Source: Rhodovulum sp. P5
Lineage (GTDB): Bacteria > Pseudomonadota > Alphaproteobacteria > Rhodobacterales > Rhodobacteraceae
Reading direction: 5' to 3'
Assembly (NCBI RefSeq): GCF_002079305.1
Contig: NZ_CP015039.1
Coordinates: forward strand, 372,001 to 436,000
DNA: 64,000 nt
Shown here: positions 54,596-63,297 of the stretch, one piece after another
Position numbering within the stretch: the first letter of the stretch is position 1
How the letters are laid out: each line of letters begins with the position of its first letter
Notes under the pieces: model-generated
What the model saw: the letters and a program-made list of their open reading frames with translations, nothing else
Database searches by the model: none
What the model was told of the DNA's origin: nothing
Made by a program: the position numbers and the translations under genes

Positions 54596-55366
54596 TCAGG
54601 CACAAGGGGCGGTCGCCGCCTCCTCGGCTTCCAGCGCGATCAGGCGATCCAGGTCATGGGCTTCGATCCGGCCAAGGACGGCCGTGCGCCCGACGACCAG
54701 CGCTGGCGTGCCCGGGAAACCGAAGAGATCGGCCAGCCCCCGGCTTATGCCAAGCTGCCGGTCGATCTCTGGCCGTTGCAAGTCTGTCACCAGACGCGCG
54801 CCATCAAGGCCGAGGTCTTCGGCCACCTGCCGGAAATAGGAGGGCGTCGGCACCAGGGACGACCCGATCATGCGGGCATGCCACGCCGCCGCCCCGCCCT
54901 GCATCCCGGCGGCAAGGGCGGCCCGCGCCGCGATCCGCGAGGACGCGCCCAACAGGGGGAGTTCGTGCCACGTGATCGAGATCGGCGGCCCGCCGCCGTC
55001 CGCCCTTTGAACCAGAAGCGGCGTCAGCACGCGGCAATACCGGCAGTGATAATCCGAAAAATAGGCCACCGGCACCGCCGCCCTCGACGGCCGCCCGAAC
55101 AGATGGCGGCAAAGGTCCTCGCGCAGACCGGGCACTGCCGGCACGGCCTCTGCCCCGGTGTCGGGGTCCAGCCCGATCAGCACCGGAGAGACGGCGGAAA
55201 CATCGCCGCGGGCGATCCGGCGAAACCCGTCAAGGCCCGGAACGGGTTGGAAATCGAAGGCCGCGGGAAAGACGCGGCGCACCAGCCCCGGCCCGCGCGA
55301 CAGCGCCCCATAGGCCAGCGCGATCCCCCCAAGCCAAACCAGGTTGCGGCGTGTGCGGCTTGTCAT
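54596..55366 (-). CDS. DsbA-family thiol oxidoreductase-like protein
   Basis: The 256-aa protein has an N-terminal membrane anchor or signal (about 8-24, after a basic start) and a thioredoxin-fold domain with C-R-Y-C (Cys108-Cys111) following F-S-D-Y-H, and a cis-Pro loop G-F-P-G-T-P-A. These are typical of DsbA/DsbG-like periplasmic disulfide enzymes of the Com1 group. An extra Cys is the penultimate residue. The ATG at 55366 lies 4 nt after the upstream hydrolase stop, so the pair is co-transcribed. Confidence 0.85.
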   Translation of the reverse strand: MTSRTRRNLVWLGGIALAYGALSRGPGLVRRVFPAAFDFQPVPGLDGFRRIARGDVSAVSPVLIGLDPDTGAEAVPAVPGLREDLCRHLFGRPSRAAVPVAYFSDYHCRYCRVLTPLLVQRADGGGPPISITWHELPLLGASSRIAARAALAAGMQGGAAAWHARMIGSSLVPTPSYFRQVAEDLGLDGARLVTDLQRPEIDRQLGISRGLADLFGFPGTPALVVGRTAVLGRIEAHDLDRLIALEAEEAATAPCA

Positions 55367-55370
55367 CGTC

Positions 55371-56183
55371 TCACCCGAAGAAATCCAGGGCCTGTGCAAG
55401 GATCGCCTCCGGCGCATCCTCTTGCACCAGATGGCCCGCGCCGGGCACCCGGACAAGGCGGCAACCGGGCAGACGCGCAGCCAGTTCCTCGCCCTTGGCA
55501 ATCGGGATCCAACCGTCTTCCTCGCCCCAGATCAGCCGCACGGGGCAGCGAAGCGACGGGTAAAGCGGCTCCACCTCGTCGGTCAGGGCCATGTCCATCT
55601 GCGCGATCTGGCGATAAAAGGCGGGCTGTCCCGTCTGCCCCAGCCACGGTTCGAGGTAAGGCGCCAGCGCGGCATCGGATAGCCCCGCATGGGATGCCGT
55701 GCGGATATAGGCGGCCAGCATCGCGTGCTGCATGTATTCCGGCACGCCCGCAAACGCCGCCTCATGCCGTTTCACATGGGCCACGAACGGGCTGCCCCAG
55801 GGGCGCAGCGCCACCGGATCGATCAGCAAAAGCCGGTCATAATCCAGCCCGTCCAGCAGATGCGCGCGCAGCGCCGTTGCCCCGCCGAAGTCGTGGGCAA
55901 TCACCCCGGGCGTGGTCAACTGCCAATGGGCGAACAGCCCCGCCAGAACCCCGTTCTGAACCCCAAGCGAGACATCGCCCGCAGGCTTGGCCGACTGCCC
56001 ATAGCCCAGCAGGTCGAACATGTAGACCGTGTGGCGCACCGCCAGAACAGGCGCGATCCGATGCCAGACATGGGAGGAAAACGGCGTGCCGTGAACCAGC
56101 ACCAGCGCCGGCCCCTGCCCCATCACCCATGTCGCGATGCCCTGCCCGCCGATGCGGACATGCACCGGCGGCGGCAGCATCAT
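55371..56183 (-). CDS. Alpha/beta hydrolase with Asp nucleophile (dehalogenase/epoxide hydrolase type)
   Basis: The 270-aa protein has H-G-T-P near residue 31, a nucleophile elbow A-H-D-F-G-G with Asp98, and a C-terminal G-A-G-H with the catalytic His. Asp rather than Ser at the elbow places it with haloalkane/haloacetate dehalogenases and epoxide hydrolases. The substrate is not predictable. It overlaps the zinc-finger gene upstream by 4 nt and is followed by the DsbA-like gene after 4 nt. Confidence 0.85.
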   Translation of the reverse strand: MMLPPPVHVRIGGQGIATWVMGQGPALVLVHGTPFSSHVWHRIAPVLAVRHTVYMFDLLGYGQSAKPAGDVSLGVQNGVLAGLFAHWQLTTPGVIAHDFGGATALRAHLLDGLDYDRLLLIDPVALRPWGSPFVAHVKRHEAAFAGVPEYMQHAMLAAYIRTASHAGLSDAALAPYLEPWLGQTGQPAFYRQIAQMDMALTDEVEPLYPSLRCPVRLIWGEEDGWIPIAKGEELAARLPGCRLVRVPGAGHLVQEDAPEAILAQALDFFG

Positions 56184-56389
56184 TTCACCTTGTCGGCAAA
56201 GCTTTCATGGACGAACCGCTTGTCGCAATAGCCGCATTCGACATAGCCCGTGTCATGGGGGATGATCAGCCACACGCGGGGGTGGCCCAATGCGGGGCCG
56301 CTGCCGTCGCAGGCCACGCGCCATGCGGACACGATTTCGGTTTCGGGGGCGTCAAGGGCCTTGGGATGCCCGGGCGCTTCGGTGGCCAT
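56180..56389 (-). CDS. Zinc-finger domain protein (zf-CHCC, NDUFS6-like)
   Basis: The 69-aa protein has the C-X8-H-X15-C-X2-C zinc site (Cys27, His36, Cys52, Cys55) of the zf-CHCC family, whose mitochondrial member NDUFS6 is a complex I accessory subunit conserved in alphaproteobacteria. [10 protein letters not shown] is characteristic. It overlaps the downstream hydrolase by 4 nt. Confidence 0.9.
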   Translation of the reverse strand: MATEAPGHPKALDAPETEIVSAWRVACDGSGPALGHPRVWLIIPHDTGYVECGYCDKRFVHESFADKVK

Positions 56390-56489
56390 CTATGTCTGCT
56401 CCAGTCGTTGCCGGGCGACGGGGTCGCCTTAGGTTTCGCGGCATGATAGCGATTGGCCCGACACGGGCAAGCGGCATTGGGGGCGCAAC

Positions 56490-57434
56490 ATGGGCGGCAA
56501 CGCGATCGAGATCGAGGACCTTCGGAAAACCTATGCCGCAAGCGGCAGCCAGCCCCCGAAAGAGGCGCTGAAAGGCGTCGATCTGGATATTCCGGCGGGG
56601 TCGATCTTTGGTCTTCTGGGGCCCAACGGCGCGGGCAAGTCGACGCTGATCAACATCCTTGCGGGGCTTGTACTGAAAACCTCGGGCAAGGTGCGGATCT
56701 GGGGCTTTGACCAGGACGTCAACCCGCGGCAGTCCCGCGCCTCCATCGGGGTGATGCCGCAGGAGTTGAACATCGACCCGTTCTTCACCCCCCGCGCCGC
56801 GCTGGAGGTTCAGGCGGGCCTTTATGGCGTGCCGAAATCCCAACGCGTGACCGACCGGGTACTGAAGGCCATCGGGCTGACCGACAAGGCCGATGCCTAT
56901 GCGCGAAACCTGTCCGGCGGCATGCGGCGGCGGCTGCTATTGGGCAAGGCGCTGGTCCATCGCCCGCAGGTGCTGGTGTTGGACGAACCGACCGCGGGGG
57001 TGGATATCGAACTGCGCCAGATGCTGTGGGCCAATATCCGCCGCCTGAACGAGGAACAGGGCACCACCATCATCCTGACCACCCATTACCTGGAAGAGGC
57101 GCAGGAGATGTGCGACGAGATCGCCATCATCAATCATGGCGAGGTGATCGCACGCGACACGACCTCGGCCCTGATCGGCCGGATGGACGCCAAAACGCTG
57201 GTCATCCACCCCGAGGAAGAGGTTGGCGTACCGGACATGCCCGCAGGCGTGGAAAGCTGCAGTCGCCGCGACGGCGCGCTGTGTTTCACCTATCGGCGCA
57301 GCCAGATCGCGACCGGTGCCCTGATCGAAGCGGTGCGCAAGGCAGGAATCACGATCCGCGACATCGCCACCGAAGAACCCGATCTGGAAGACGTCTTCGT
57401 CGAGCTGACCTCGGAGAAGAAGGGCGCGGCGTGA
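56490..57434 (+). CDS. ABC-2 type transporter ATP-binding protein
   Basis: The 314-aa ATPase has Walker A G-P-N-G-A-G-K-S near residue 48, signature L-S-G-G-M-R-R-R-L, Walker [12 protein letters not shown], and a C-terminal extension with [12 protein letters not shown] typical of multidrug/lipid/polysaccharide ABC-2 exporters. No permease gene is adjacent; the next gene is an rRNA-modifying enzyme with a 4-nt overlap (GTGA). Its membrane partner must be encoded elsewhere. The ribosome-binding site is weak. Confidence 0.88.
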   Translation: MGGNAIEIEDLRKTYAASGSQPPKEALKGVDLDIPAGSIFGLLGPNGAGKSTLINILAGLVLKTSGKVRIWGFDQDVNPRQSRASIGVMPQELNIDPFFTPRAALEVQAGLYGVPKSQRVTDRVLKAIGLTDKADAYARNLSGGMRRRLLLGKALVHRPQVLVLDEPTAGVDIELRQMLWANIRRLNEEQGTTIILTTHYLEEAQEMCDEIAIINHGEVIARDTTSALIGRMDAKTLVIHPEEEVGVPDMPAGVESCSRRDGALCFTYRRSQIATGALIEAVRKAGITIRDIATEEPDLEDVFVELTSEKKGAA

Positions 57435-57982
57435 GCCGGGTCATCCTGTTCAACAAACCCTGGGGTGTTCTTTCGCAATTCACCGCTGACGGCCCGCCCC
57501 GGCCCGACCGCCGGACGCTCGCCGAATTCATCGACGTCCCCGGTGTCTATCCCGCCGGACGGCTGGACCGGGACAGCGAAGGCTTGCTGGTGCTGACCGA
57601 TGACGGGCGGTTGCAGGCGCGGATCGCGAACCCCAAGACCAAGACGCCCAAGACCTATTGGGTGCAGGTGGAGGGGCTGCCCTCTGACAAGGCGCTTGCG
57701 GCGCTTCGGGATGGCGTCACGCTGAAGGACGGCCCGACCCGACCGGCACAGGTGCACCGGATCGAAGGGGAGCCCCCCGGTCTTTGGCCCCGCACGCCAC
57801 CGGTGCGGTTCCGCAAATCTGTCCCAGACTGCTGGATCGCGCTAACCATCACCGAGGGTCGCAACCGGCAGGTCCGCCGGATGACGGCAGCGGTTGGGCA
57901 CCCGACGCTCAGGCTGATCCGGTACCGCGTGGGGGACTGGACGATAGACGGTCTCGACAATGGCGGCTGGCGTCAGGTCTGA
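57431..57982 (+). CDS. Ribosomal pseudouridine synthase, RsuA/RluE family
   Basis: The 183-aa protein starts with GTG overlapping the ABC gene stop. It has the family-defining catalytic motif [17 protein letters not shown] near residue 39 (catalytic Asp in R-L-D) plus [11 protein letters not shown] and a C-terminal [10 protein letters not shown]. The absence of an N-terminal S4 domain and the length point to RluE (23S rRNA pseudouridine at 2457, E. coli numbering). Confidence 0.93.
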   Translation: MSRVILFNKPWGVLSQFTADGPPRPDRRTLAEFIDVPGVYPAGRLDRDSEGLLVLTDDGRLQARIANPKTKTPKTYWVQVEGLPSDKALAALRDGVTLKDGPTRPAQVHRIEGEPPGLWPRTPPVRFRKSVPDCWIALTITEGRNRQVRRMTAAVGHPTLRLIRYRVGDWTIDGLDNGGWRQV

Positions 57983-57987
57983 CGCCA
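57968..57987 (+). terminator. Stem overlapping the pseudouridine synthase stop codon
   Basis: TGGCGTCAG (57968-57976) pairs with CTGACGCCA (57979-57987) over a 2-nt gap, enclosing the stop codon. No T-run follows. It is a weak terminator candidate between convergent genes. Confidence 0.3.
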
Positions 57988-58041
57988 GCTATCCGTCCCG
58001 TTTGACGGCGAAACGACCAGCCTCACCGCCATGTCATCGGC

Positions 58042-58422
58042 TTAGGCCTTGCCCAGCATCCGCCCCAGATTGCGCCCGGCAAGGATGTGCACGTGCAGAT
58101 GCGGCACCTCTTGCACGGCGTCCTTACCGGCGTTGGAAATCAGCCGGAAGCCGGCTCCGCCCTCTCCCGGTTGCAGTCCCTTCATCTGGCAGATCTGCCC
58201 GACCACCCGGTTGAAATCGGCGATCTCGGCGTCCGACGCCTCCAGCGCGAAATGGTCATAGCAGACATAGGGGCCCTTGGGGATCACCAGCACATGGATC
58301 GGGGCCTGGGGCGCGATGTCGTTGAAGGCCAGCGTATGCTCGGTTTCCAGAACGGTGTCGTTGGGGATCTCGCCCCGGAGGATCTTGGCAAAGATGTTCT
58401 GGTCGTCATAGACGTAGGGCAT
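58042..58422 (-). CDS. HIT family (HINT) hydrolase
   Basis: The 126-aa protein is of the HINT purine nucleoside phosphoramidase class: Y-D-D-Q-N-I-F-A-K-I-L-R-G-E-I-P at the N-terminus and the histidine triad P-H-L-H-V-H-I-L-A-G near the C-terminus (His-x-His-x-His). The conserved D-I-A-P-Q-A-P-I-H-V-L-V-I-P-K segment is present. Cytosolic housekeeping protein. Confidence 0.95.
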   Translation of the reverse strand: MPYVYDDQNIFAKILRGEIPNDTVLETEHTLAFNDIAPQAPIHVLVIPKGPYVCYDHFALEASDAEIADFNRVVGQICQMKGLQPGEGGAGFRLISNAGKDAVQEVPHLHVHILAGRNLGRMLGKA

Positions 58423-58509
58423 GGGGTCCTCACTCCGAAATGGGTTGGTCGCCGGTGCGATCTTGCCCTGTTCATAGGCGATCGGCCCGGAGGCTGCCAG
58501 AGCCGCGGC

Positions 58510-59283
58510 TCAGCCCAGCGTCACATCCAGCACCATCATCAGGATCAGACCGGCGGTCAGCCCAGTCGTCGCCCGGTTCTGATGCCCGTGGCGGTGGGTT
58601 TCGGGGATGATCTCGTGGCTGATGATATAGACCATCGCCCCCGCCGCGAAGGCCAGACCCCAGGGCAACAGATGTTCTGACACCGACACGGCGGCGGCAC
58701 CGATCACGCCCCCCACCGGTTCGATCAAACCAGTCGCCAGCGCGATCAGGAACGCGCGGAACCGGCCATAGCCCTGGCCCGCCAGTGCCACGGCCACCGC
58801 CAGCCCCTCTGGCGCGTTTTGCAGGCCGATGCCGGTGGCCAGCGACAGGCCGTTGGCCACATTGCCACCGCCGAAGCCCACACCGACGGCCATGCCCTCG
58901 GGGAAATTGTGAATTGTGATCGCGATGACGAACAGCCAGATCTTGGCCAGCGCCGCGGCCTCGGCCCCCTCGCGCCCCTCGACGAAATGTTCGTGCGGCA
59001 GCAGTTCATTCATCGCCGCCACGGCAAGGGCGCCAATCGCGATTCCGGCCCCGGTCAGAAGCGCGGCCACGACCACGCTGCCATACAGCCCCTGTGCCGC
59101 GTCGATCCCCGGCAGGATGAGCGAAAAGAACGACGCCGACAGCATCACGCCAGCGGCAAAGCCCAGCATCGTGTCATTGGTCCGGCGGGAGAAGCTGCGC
59201 CCGAACAGGATCGGCAGTGCCCCGACGCCGGTCATCAGACCGGCCGCAAGGGAGGCGAGAAGACCCAAGGTTACGATACTCAT
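58510..59283 (-). CDS. ZIP family metal transporter
   Basis: The 257-aa inner-membrane transporter has eight predicted helices and the paired metal-site motifs H-N-F-P-E-G-M-A-V-G (helix 4) and Q-N-A-P-E-G-L-A-V-A (helix 5), and a cytosolic His patch (H-R-H-G-H) near the C-terminus. This is the ZupT/GufA branch that takes up Zn2+ and other divalent metals. It is divergent from lldD with a 95-bp gap. Confidence 0.93.
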   Translation of the reverse strand: MSIVTLGLLASLAAGLMTGVGALPILFGRSFSRRTNDTMLGFAAGVMLSASFFSLILPGIDAAQGLYGSVVVAALLTGAGIAIGALAVAAMNELLPHEHFVEGREGAEAAALAKIWLFVIAITIHNFPEGMAVGVGFGGGNVANGLSLATGIGLQNAPEGLAVAVALAGQGYGRFRAFLIALATGLIEPVGGVIGAAAVSVSEHLLPWGLAFAAGAMVYIISHEIIPETHRHGHQNRATTGLTAGLILMMVLDVTLG

Positions 59284-59341
59284 ACCCTTGCATGGCGGAT
59301 TGGCCGGGACGCAGCAATCCCCGTTGCGATGCCGGGCGCCG

Positions 59342-59363
59342 ATTGGTAAAGCCGTTTTACCAA
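59342..59363. promoter_or_regulatory. Palindromic operator upstream of lldD
   Basis: TTGGTAAA (59343-59350) and TTTACCAA (59356-59363) form a perfect 8-bp inverted repeat with a 5-bp spacer, 15 bp before the lldD ATG. It shares TTGGT-N11-ACCAA, including the leading A and following AAA, with the glcD operator. A weak promoter (TTGCGA at 59324, TAAAGC at 59347) would have its -10 inside it. Confidence 0.6.
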
Positions 59364-59378
59364 AGCGAGGGACCAGCC

Positions 59379-60542
59379 ATGGCCGTGATCACCACCATCG
59401 AAGACCTGCGCCGCATTTATGAGCGCCGCGTGCCCCGGATGTTCTACGACTATTGCGAAACCGGCAGTTGGACCCAGCAGACCTTCCGCGACAACACCAC
59501 GGATTTCGAGAAGATTCGCCTGCGCCAGCGCGTGGCCGTGGATATGGAGGGTCGGTCGACCGCCACGCAGATGATCGGGCAGGATGTGGCGATGCCGGTG
59601 GCCCTGGCCCCGGTGGGGCTGACCGGCATGCAATCGGCCGATGGTGAGATCAAGGCCGCCAGGGCGGCAGAGAAGTTCGGCGTGCCGTTCACGCTGTCCA
59701 CGATGTCGATCTGTTCCATCGAGGATGTGGCGGCCAACACCACGAAACCCTTCTGGTTCCAGCTTTACGTGATGCGCGACGAGGACTACGTCGCCAGCAT
59801 CCTTCAGCGCGCGAAAGACGCGAACTGTTCGGCGCTGGTCCTGACTCTGGATCTGCAGATCCTCGGCCAGCGGCACAAGGACCTGAAGAACGGCCTGTCC
59901 GCGCCGCCCAAGCTGACCCTGCAGACGATGATGAACCTTGCCACCAAATGGGGCTGGGGGCTGGAGATGCTGGGCACGCAGCGGCGGTTCTTCGGCAATA
60001 TCGTCGGCCACGCCAAGGGGGTGAGCGATGCCTCCAGCCTGTCGGACTGGACGGCAGAACAGTTCGACCCGAGGCTTGACTGGGACAAGGTGAAGAAACT
60101 GAAGGAGCAGTGGGGCGGCAAGCTGATCCTGAAGGGCATTCTGGATGCGGAGGACGCGCGCCGCGCCGCCGATGTGGGTGCCGACGCGATCATCGTGTCG
60201 AACCACGGTGGGCGGCAGCTTGACGGGGCGCTGAGTTCGATCCGCGCCCTGCCCTCCATCGTCCGGGCCGTGGGCGACCGGGTGGAGGTGCATTTCGACG
60301 GCGGCATCCGGTCCGGTCAGGACGTGCTGAAGGCCATCGCGATGGGCGCCAAGGGCACGTATATCGGGCGGGCCTATATCTATGGCCTTGGCGCGATGGG
60401 CGAGGCCGGCGTGACCCGCGCGCTGGAGGTCATGCACAAGGAGCTTGATACGACGATGGCCCTGTGCGGGCGCAAGTCGATTGCCGGTCTTGACCGCGAC
60501 ATCCTGCTGGTGCCCGAGGATTTCGAAGGGAAATGGGCCTGA
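59379..60542 (+). CDS. lldD: FMN-dependent L-lactate dehydrogenase (alpha-hydroxy-acid oxidase family)
   Basis: The 387-aa enzyme oxidises an L-2-hydroxy acid, most likely L-lactate to pyruvate, passing electrons to the membrane quinone pool. Visible signatures are R-x-P-R-M-F-Y-D-Y-C-E-T-G-S near residue 18, P-V-A-L-A-P-V-G-L-T-G, the catalytic S-N-H-G-G-R-Q-L-D (active-site His, FMN Arg), and D-G-G-I-R-S-G-Q-D-V-L-K-A. The ATG at 59379 follows GAGGGA by about 7 nt. A palindromic operator like that of glcD lies just upstream. Lactate versus glycolate or mandelate specificity is inferred. Confidence 0.9.
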   Translation: MAVITTIEDLRRIYERRVPRMFYDYCETGSWTQQTFRDNTTDFEKIRLRQRVAVDMEGRSTATQMIGQDVAMPVALAPVGLTGMQSADGEIKAARAAEKFGVPFTLSTMSICSIEDVAANTTKPFWFQLYVMRDEDYVASILQRAKDANCSALVLTLDLQILGQRHKDLKNGLSAPPKLTLQTMMNLATKWGWGLEMLGTQRRFFGNIVGHAKGVSDASSLSDWTAEQFDPRLDWDKVKKLKEQWGGKLILKGILDAEDARRAADVGADAIIVSNHGGRQLDGALSSIRALPSIVRAVGDRVEVHFDGGIRSGQDVLKAIAMGAKGTYIGRAYIYGLGAMGEAGVTRALEVMHKELDTTMALCGRKSIAGLDRDILLVPEDFEGKWA

Positions 60543-60644
60543 CGGCCATTTTGCCCTTCCAATTTACGGCGCTCTCGGCTATGCGCGCGGCTTCACACGG
60601 GCATACACCCTTGGAGGATGCCCATAACCTTAGGAGAATGACCA

Positions 60645-61265
60645 ATGGCAGGTGAGATCCCTGATCTTCACGCCACGGTACGGACGGGGACGGGCAAGGG
60701 GGCCGCTCGTCAATCTCGTCGTGAGAATCTCGTACCGGGCATCGTTTATGGCGGCGGCGCAGAACCCGTGGCCATCAACCTCAAATACAACGAGCTGCTG
60801 AAGCGCCTGAAGGCTGGCCGCTTCCTCTCGACGCTGTTCAACCTCAAGGTCGACGGTCAGGAAGACGTGCGCGTCATCTGCCGCGGCGTGCAGCGCGACG
60901 TGGTCAAGGACCTTCCGATCCATGTCGACTTCATGCGCCTGCGCCGCGCCTCCCGCATCAACCTGTTCATCCCGGTTGAGTTCGTGGGCGAGGAAACGTC
61001 GCCGGGCCTGAAGAAGGGCGGCGTTCTGACCGTGGTGCGTCCGGAAGTCGAGCTCAAGGTGACCGCGGGCGACATCCCCGAGAAGCTGACCGTCGACGTG
61101 TCGAAGCTGAACATCGGCGATATCGTGCATATCTCGGACATCACCCTGCCCGAGGGCACGCGCCCGATGATCACCGACCGCGACTTCGTGATCGCCAACA
61201 TCTCGGCCCCGTCCGGTCTCCGCTCTTCCGAAGATGAAGAGGCCGAAGAGGGCGCGGAAGAATAA
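60645..61265 (+). CDS. rplY: 50S ribosomal protein L25/general stress protein Ctc
   Basis: The 206-aa protein binds 5S rRNA. It is the long Ctc form: an L25 N-terminal domain ([14 protein letters not shown] near residue 13, V-P-G-I-V-Y-G-G) and a C-terminal TL5-type beta domain ([24 protein letters not shown]), ending in an acidic E-D-E-E-A-E-E tail. A strong TTAGGAGAA ribosome-binding site precedes the ATG and a strong terminator follows. L25 next to pth is a common arrangement; here two small minus-strand genes lie between. Confidence 0.96.
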   Translation: MAGEIPDLHATVRTGTGKGAARQSRRENLVPGIVYGGGAEPVAINLKYNELLKRLKAGRFLSTLFNLKVDGQEDVRVICRGVQRDVVKDLPIHVDFMRLRRASRINLFIPVEFVGEETSPGLKKGGVLTVVRPEVELKVTAGDIPEKLTVDVSKLNIGDIVHISDITLPEGTRPMITDRDFVIANISAPSGLRSSEDEEAEEGAEE

Positions 61266-61288
61266 GCCGCCGCTTTCGTGGCAAAGGC

Positions 61289-61316
61289 AAAACGGGGCCA
61301 TGCGGGCCCCGTTTTT
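61289..61316. terminator. Terminator after rplY
   Basis: An 8-bp stem (61292-61299 with 61305-61312) closes an ATGCG loop and runs into TTTTT, with matching A residues on the 5' side. This gives a T-rich tail on both strands, so it can also end the convergent gene at 61359. Confidence 0.92.
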
Positions 61317-61358
61317 CGTTTCAGGACCCAGGTCCGGTCTGTCGGCGCCGACGCGTGT

Positions 61359-61937
61359 TCAGTGAAACGCCCGGTCAAAGGCGTAGGGTGAAAACGGATC
61401 GACGCTGCCCAGAAGGCCAGGCAGGCCAAGACAGAACCGGTGCATTTCCTCTGCCTCGTCGCTGGCCGCCGGGGTACTGATACCGGCGGGCCACCACACC
61501 TCGAACAGCATCGTCTGGCTGTCTTCATCGATGCGCGGGCGCAGGTAACGATCTTCGAATTCCTCAACCCATCCGATCTGGTGCCAAAGCTGTTCGCGCT
61601 CTCGCGTCCATGTGCTTTGCCCTTCCAGCGCGTCCAGCATCCGCCAATGCTGATCGATCATGTCGCGCGCCCATGCCACGCACAGGATCCCCGCCTTCAG
61701 CCTTGCGGTTTCCACCTCATCCGACAGCGGGCCGGCATGGGCCTCCCACTCATCGGCGGCAACGAAGGCTTCGACCTCGGGGGGCATGGACACCGGGGGT
61801 TCGGCGGCGCGTGTGAGTCCGGGAACGAGGGAGAGGATCAGGGAAAGTCCCACAAGCCATTTGCGGAACGGCACGGGTTGTCGGGAATTACACCGGGCAT
61901 GCGGCGCGGTTCTCGGCATTGTCGACTGCGTTTCCAT
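61359..61937 (-). CDS. Exported protein of unknown function
   Basis: The 192-aa protein starts at the ATG at 61937, which has AAGGGG about 9 nt upstream; a longer upstream frame has no ribosome-binding site. A hydrophobic segment (about 27-44, W-L-V-G-L-S-L-I-L-S) ending T-R-A-A looks like a signal peptide with a long basic N-region. The mature part is acidic and Trp-rich (W-E-A-H, W-A-R-D-M-I-D-Q-H-W, W-H-Q-I-G-W, V-W-W-P). I do not recognise a family. Confidence 0.65.
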   Translation of the reverse strand: METQSTMPRTAPHARCNSRQPVPFRKWLVGLSLILSLVPGLTRAAEPPVSMPPEVEAFVAADEWEAHAGPLSDEVETARLKAGILCVAWARDMIDQHWRMLDALEGQSTWTREREQLWHQIGWVEEFEDRYLRPRIDEDSQTMLFEVWWPAGISTPAASDEAEEMHRFCLGLPGLLGSVDPFSPYAFDRAFH

Positions 61938-62110
61938 CGGCGTTTCCCCTTCGTCCGTTCCGCCCGCCTCCCTCCGGGCCCTGTCCTGTCTTCCATGCCG
62001 TTGACGGCTGTTGGCTCTTTCAAGCTTGCACAAGCTTAGGGATCGCCGGGTTTCGGAATGGTTTTCGGACCGTACAACCGTTCTAATTGCAGATATTCTG
62101 CACGAAAAAT

Positions 62111-62141
62111 GCGCCAATGCCCATTATCCGGGCATTGACGC
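62111..62141 (-). terminator. Rho-independent terminator of the ABM-family gene
   Basis: Arms 62111-62122 and 62130-62141 pair over 12 bp with one mismatch around a 7-nt loop. On the minus strand the stem is followed by ATTTTTCG, a good T-tail, 58 nt after the stop of the monooxygenase gene at 62199. The rest of the 261-bp gap shows no gene. Confidence 0.85.
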
Positions 62142-62198
62142 ATGCAGGACTAGGTGCCTTCGACGATCGGGCCGCCCTCGACGTCGCGGCCCTTGGGA

Positions 62199-62510
62199 TC
62201 AGCTCAACGCCTGAACGGATTCAAAGATTTCCAGTTCCGGCGGCTCAAGGTACAAATCCGACGGCCCCTTGGCCCCCTTGTGCGCGGCGCGAAAGGCCTC
62301 TGACTTGGTCCAGGTGGTGAAGGCCTCCTCGCTTTCCCAGAAGGTGTGAGAGGCATAAAGCCGGTGGTCGTCCCGGTGCGGGCCTTTCAGCAGATGGAAC
62401 GACACGAAGCCCGGCACGGTCTTCAGGTGGCTGTCCCGGCTCTTCCAGACGTCTTCGAACGCCTCTTCGCAGCCGGGTTTGACCTTGAAACGGTTCATCG
62501 TCAGATACAT
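62199..62510 (-). CDS. Antibiotic biosynthesis monooxygenase (ABM) domain protein
   Basis: The 103-aa single-domain dimeric alpha+beta barrel protein has N-R-F-K-V-K-P-G-C-E-E-A-F-E, P-G-F-V-S-F-H-L-L and H-T-F-W-E-S-E-E-A-F-T-T-W-x-x-S-E-A-F-R-A-A-H, the standard ABM pattern, which also includes IsdG-type heme-degrading enzymes. The W/H layout is compatible with the heme-degrading HmuQ/IsdG-like branch, but this is not certain. AGGAAGGGA lies just upstream of the ATG at 62510. It is divergent from pth. Confidence 0.87.
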   Translation of the reverse strand: MYLTMNRFKVKPGCEEAFEDVWKSRDSHLKTVPGFVSFHLLKGPHRDDHRLYASHTFWESEEAFTTWTKSEAFRAAHKGAKGPSDLYLEPPELEIFESVQALS

Positions 62511-62599
62511 CGGGTCCCTTCCCTGTTTCGGCGCGTGACTGGCCTTTCGGCGCAGTTCAGGGCATGAAGGCATAAAGTGCAAGCGGCAGGGAATGACAA

Positions 62600-63289
62600 A
62601 TGCGTCTGTTCGTGGGGCTGGGCAATCCGGGTGCGAAATATGCGGGCAACCGGCATAATATCGGTTTCATGGCCGTCGACCGGATCGCCGCGGATCACGG
62701 GTTCTCCCCCTGGCGCGCCAAGTTCCAGGGCCAGATGGCAGAGGGGCGGCTGGGCCCCGAAAAGGTCGTCCTGCTGAAGCCGGAAACCTTCATGAACCGC
62801 TCCGGCGATGCGGTGCAGGCGGCGGTGCAGTTCTACAAGCTGACCCCCGCCGACGTGACGGTCTTCCACGACGAACTGGACCTCGCCCCCGGCAAATGTC
62901 GCGTCAAGGCAGGTGGCGGGCATGCGGGGCATAACGGCCTGCGCTCCATCCACGCGCATCTCGGCCCCGATTACGGCCGCGTGCGGCTGGGCATCGGGCA
63001 TCCGGGCCACAAGGACCGGGTGTCGGGTTACGTGCTGTCGGATTTCGCCAAGGCGGATCAGGACTGGCTGGACGATCTGATGCGGGGGATTTCCAACGGC
63101 GCCGCGAACCTTGCCGGCGGCGATACGGCGCGGTTCCTGAACGCGGTGGCCCTGCGGGTGGCGCCACCGCGCAGTTCGACCACGGCCCCGAAATCGAAGC
63201 CCAAGGAGAAACCCGAGGCGAAGACTGGCGTTGAGGACGCAGTGGACGACCGCTCACCGCTTCAGAAACTGGCCGACCGCTTCCGATAG
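62600..63289 (+). CDS. pth: Peptidyl-tRNA hydrolase
   Basis: Pth releases tRNA from peptidyl-tRNA that drops off the ribosome. The N-terminal domain shows [15 protein letters not shown] with catalytic His19, K-P-x-T-F-M-N-R-S-G, H-D-E-L-D-L and [12 protein letters not shown]. At 229 aa it is longer than the usual 190 because of a Lys/Glu-rich C-terminal tail (from about residue 190). AGGGAA lies about 9 nt before the ATG. Confidence 0.97.
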   Translation: MRLFVGLGNPGAKYAGNRHNIGFMAVDRIAADHGFSPWRAKFQGQMAEGRLGPEKVVLLKPETFMNRSGDAVQAAVQFYKLTPADVTVFHDELDLAPGKCRVKAGGGHAGHNGLRSIHAHLGPDYGRVRLGIGHPGHKDRVSGYVLSDFAKADQDWLDDLMRGISNGAANLAGGDTARFLNAVALRVAPPRSSTTAPKSKPKEKPEAKTGVEDAVDDRSPLQKLADRFR

Positions 63290-63297
63290 GAGAGACC

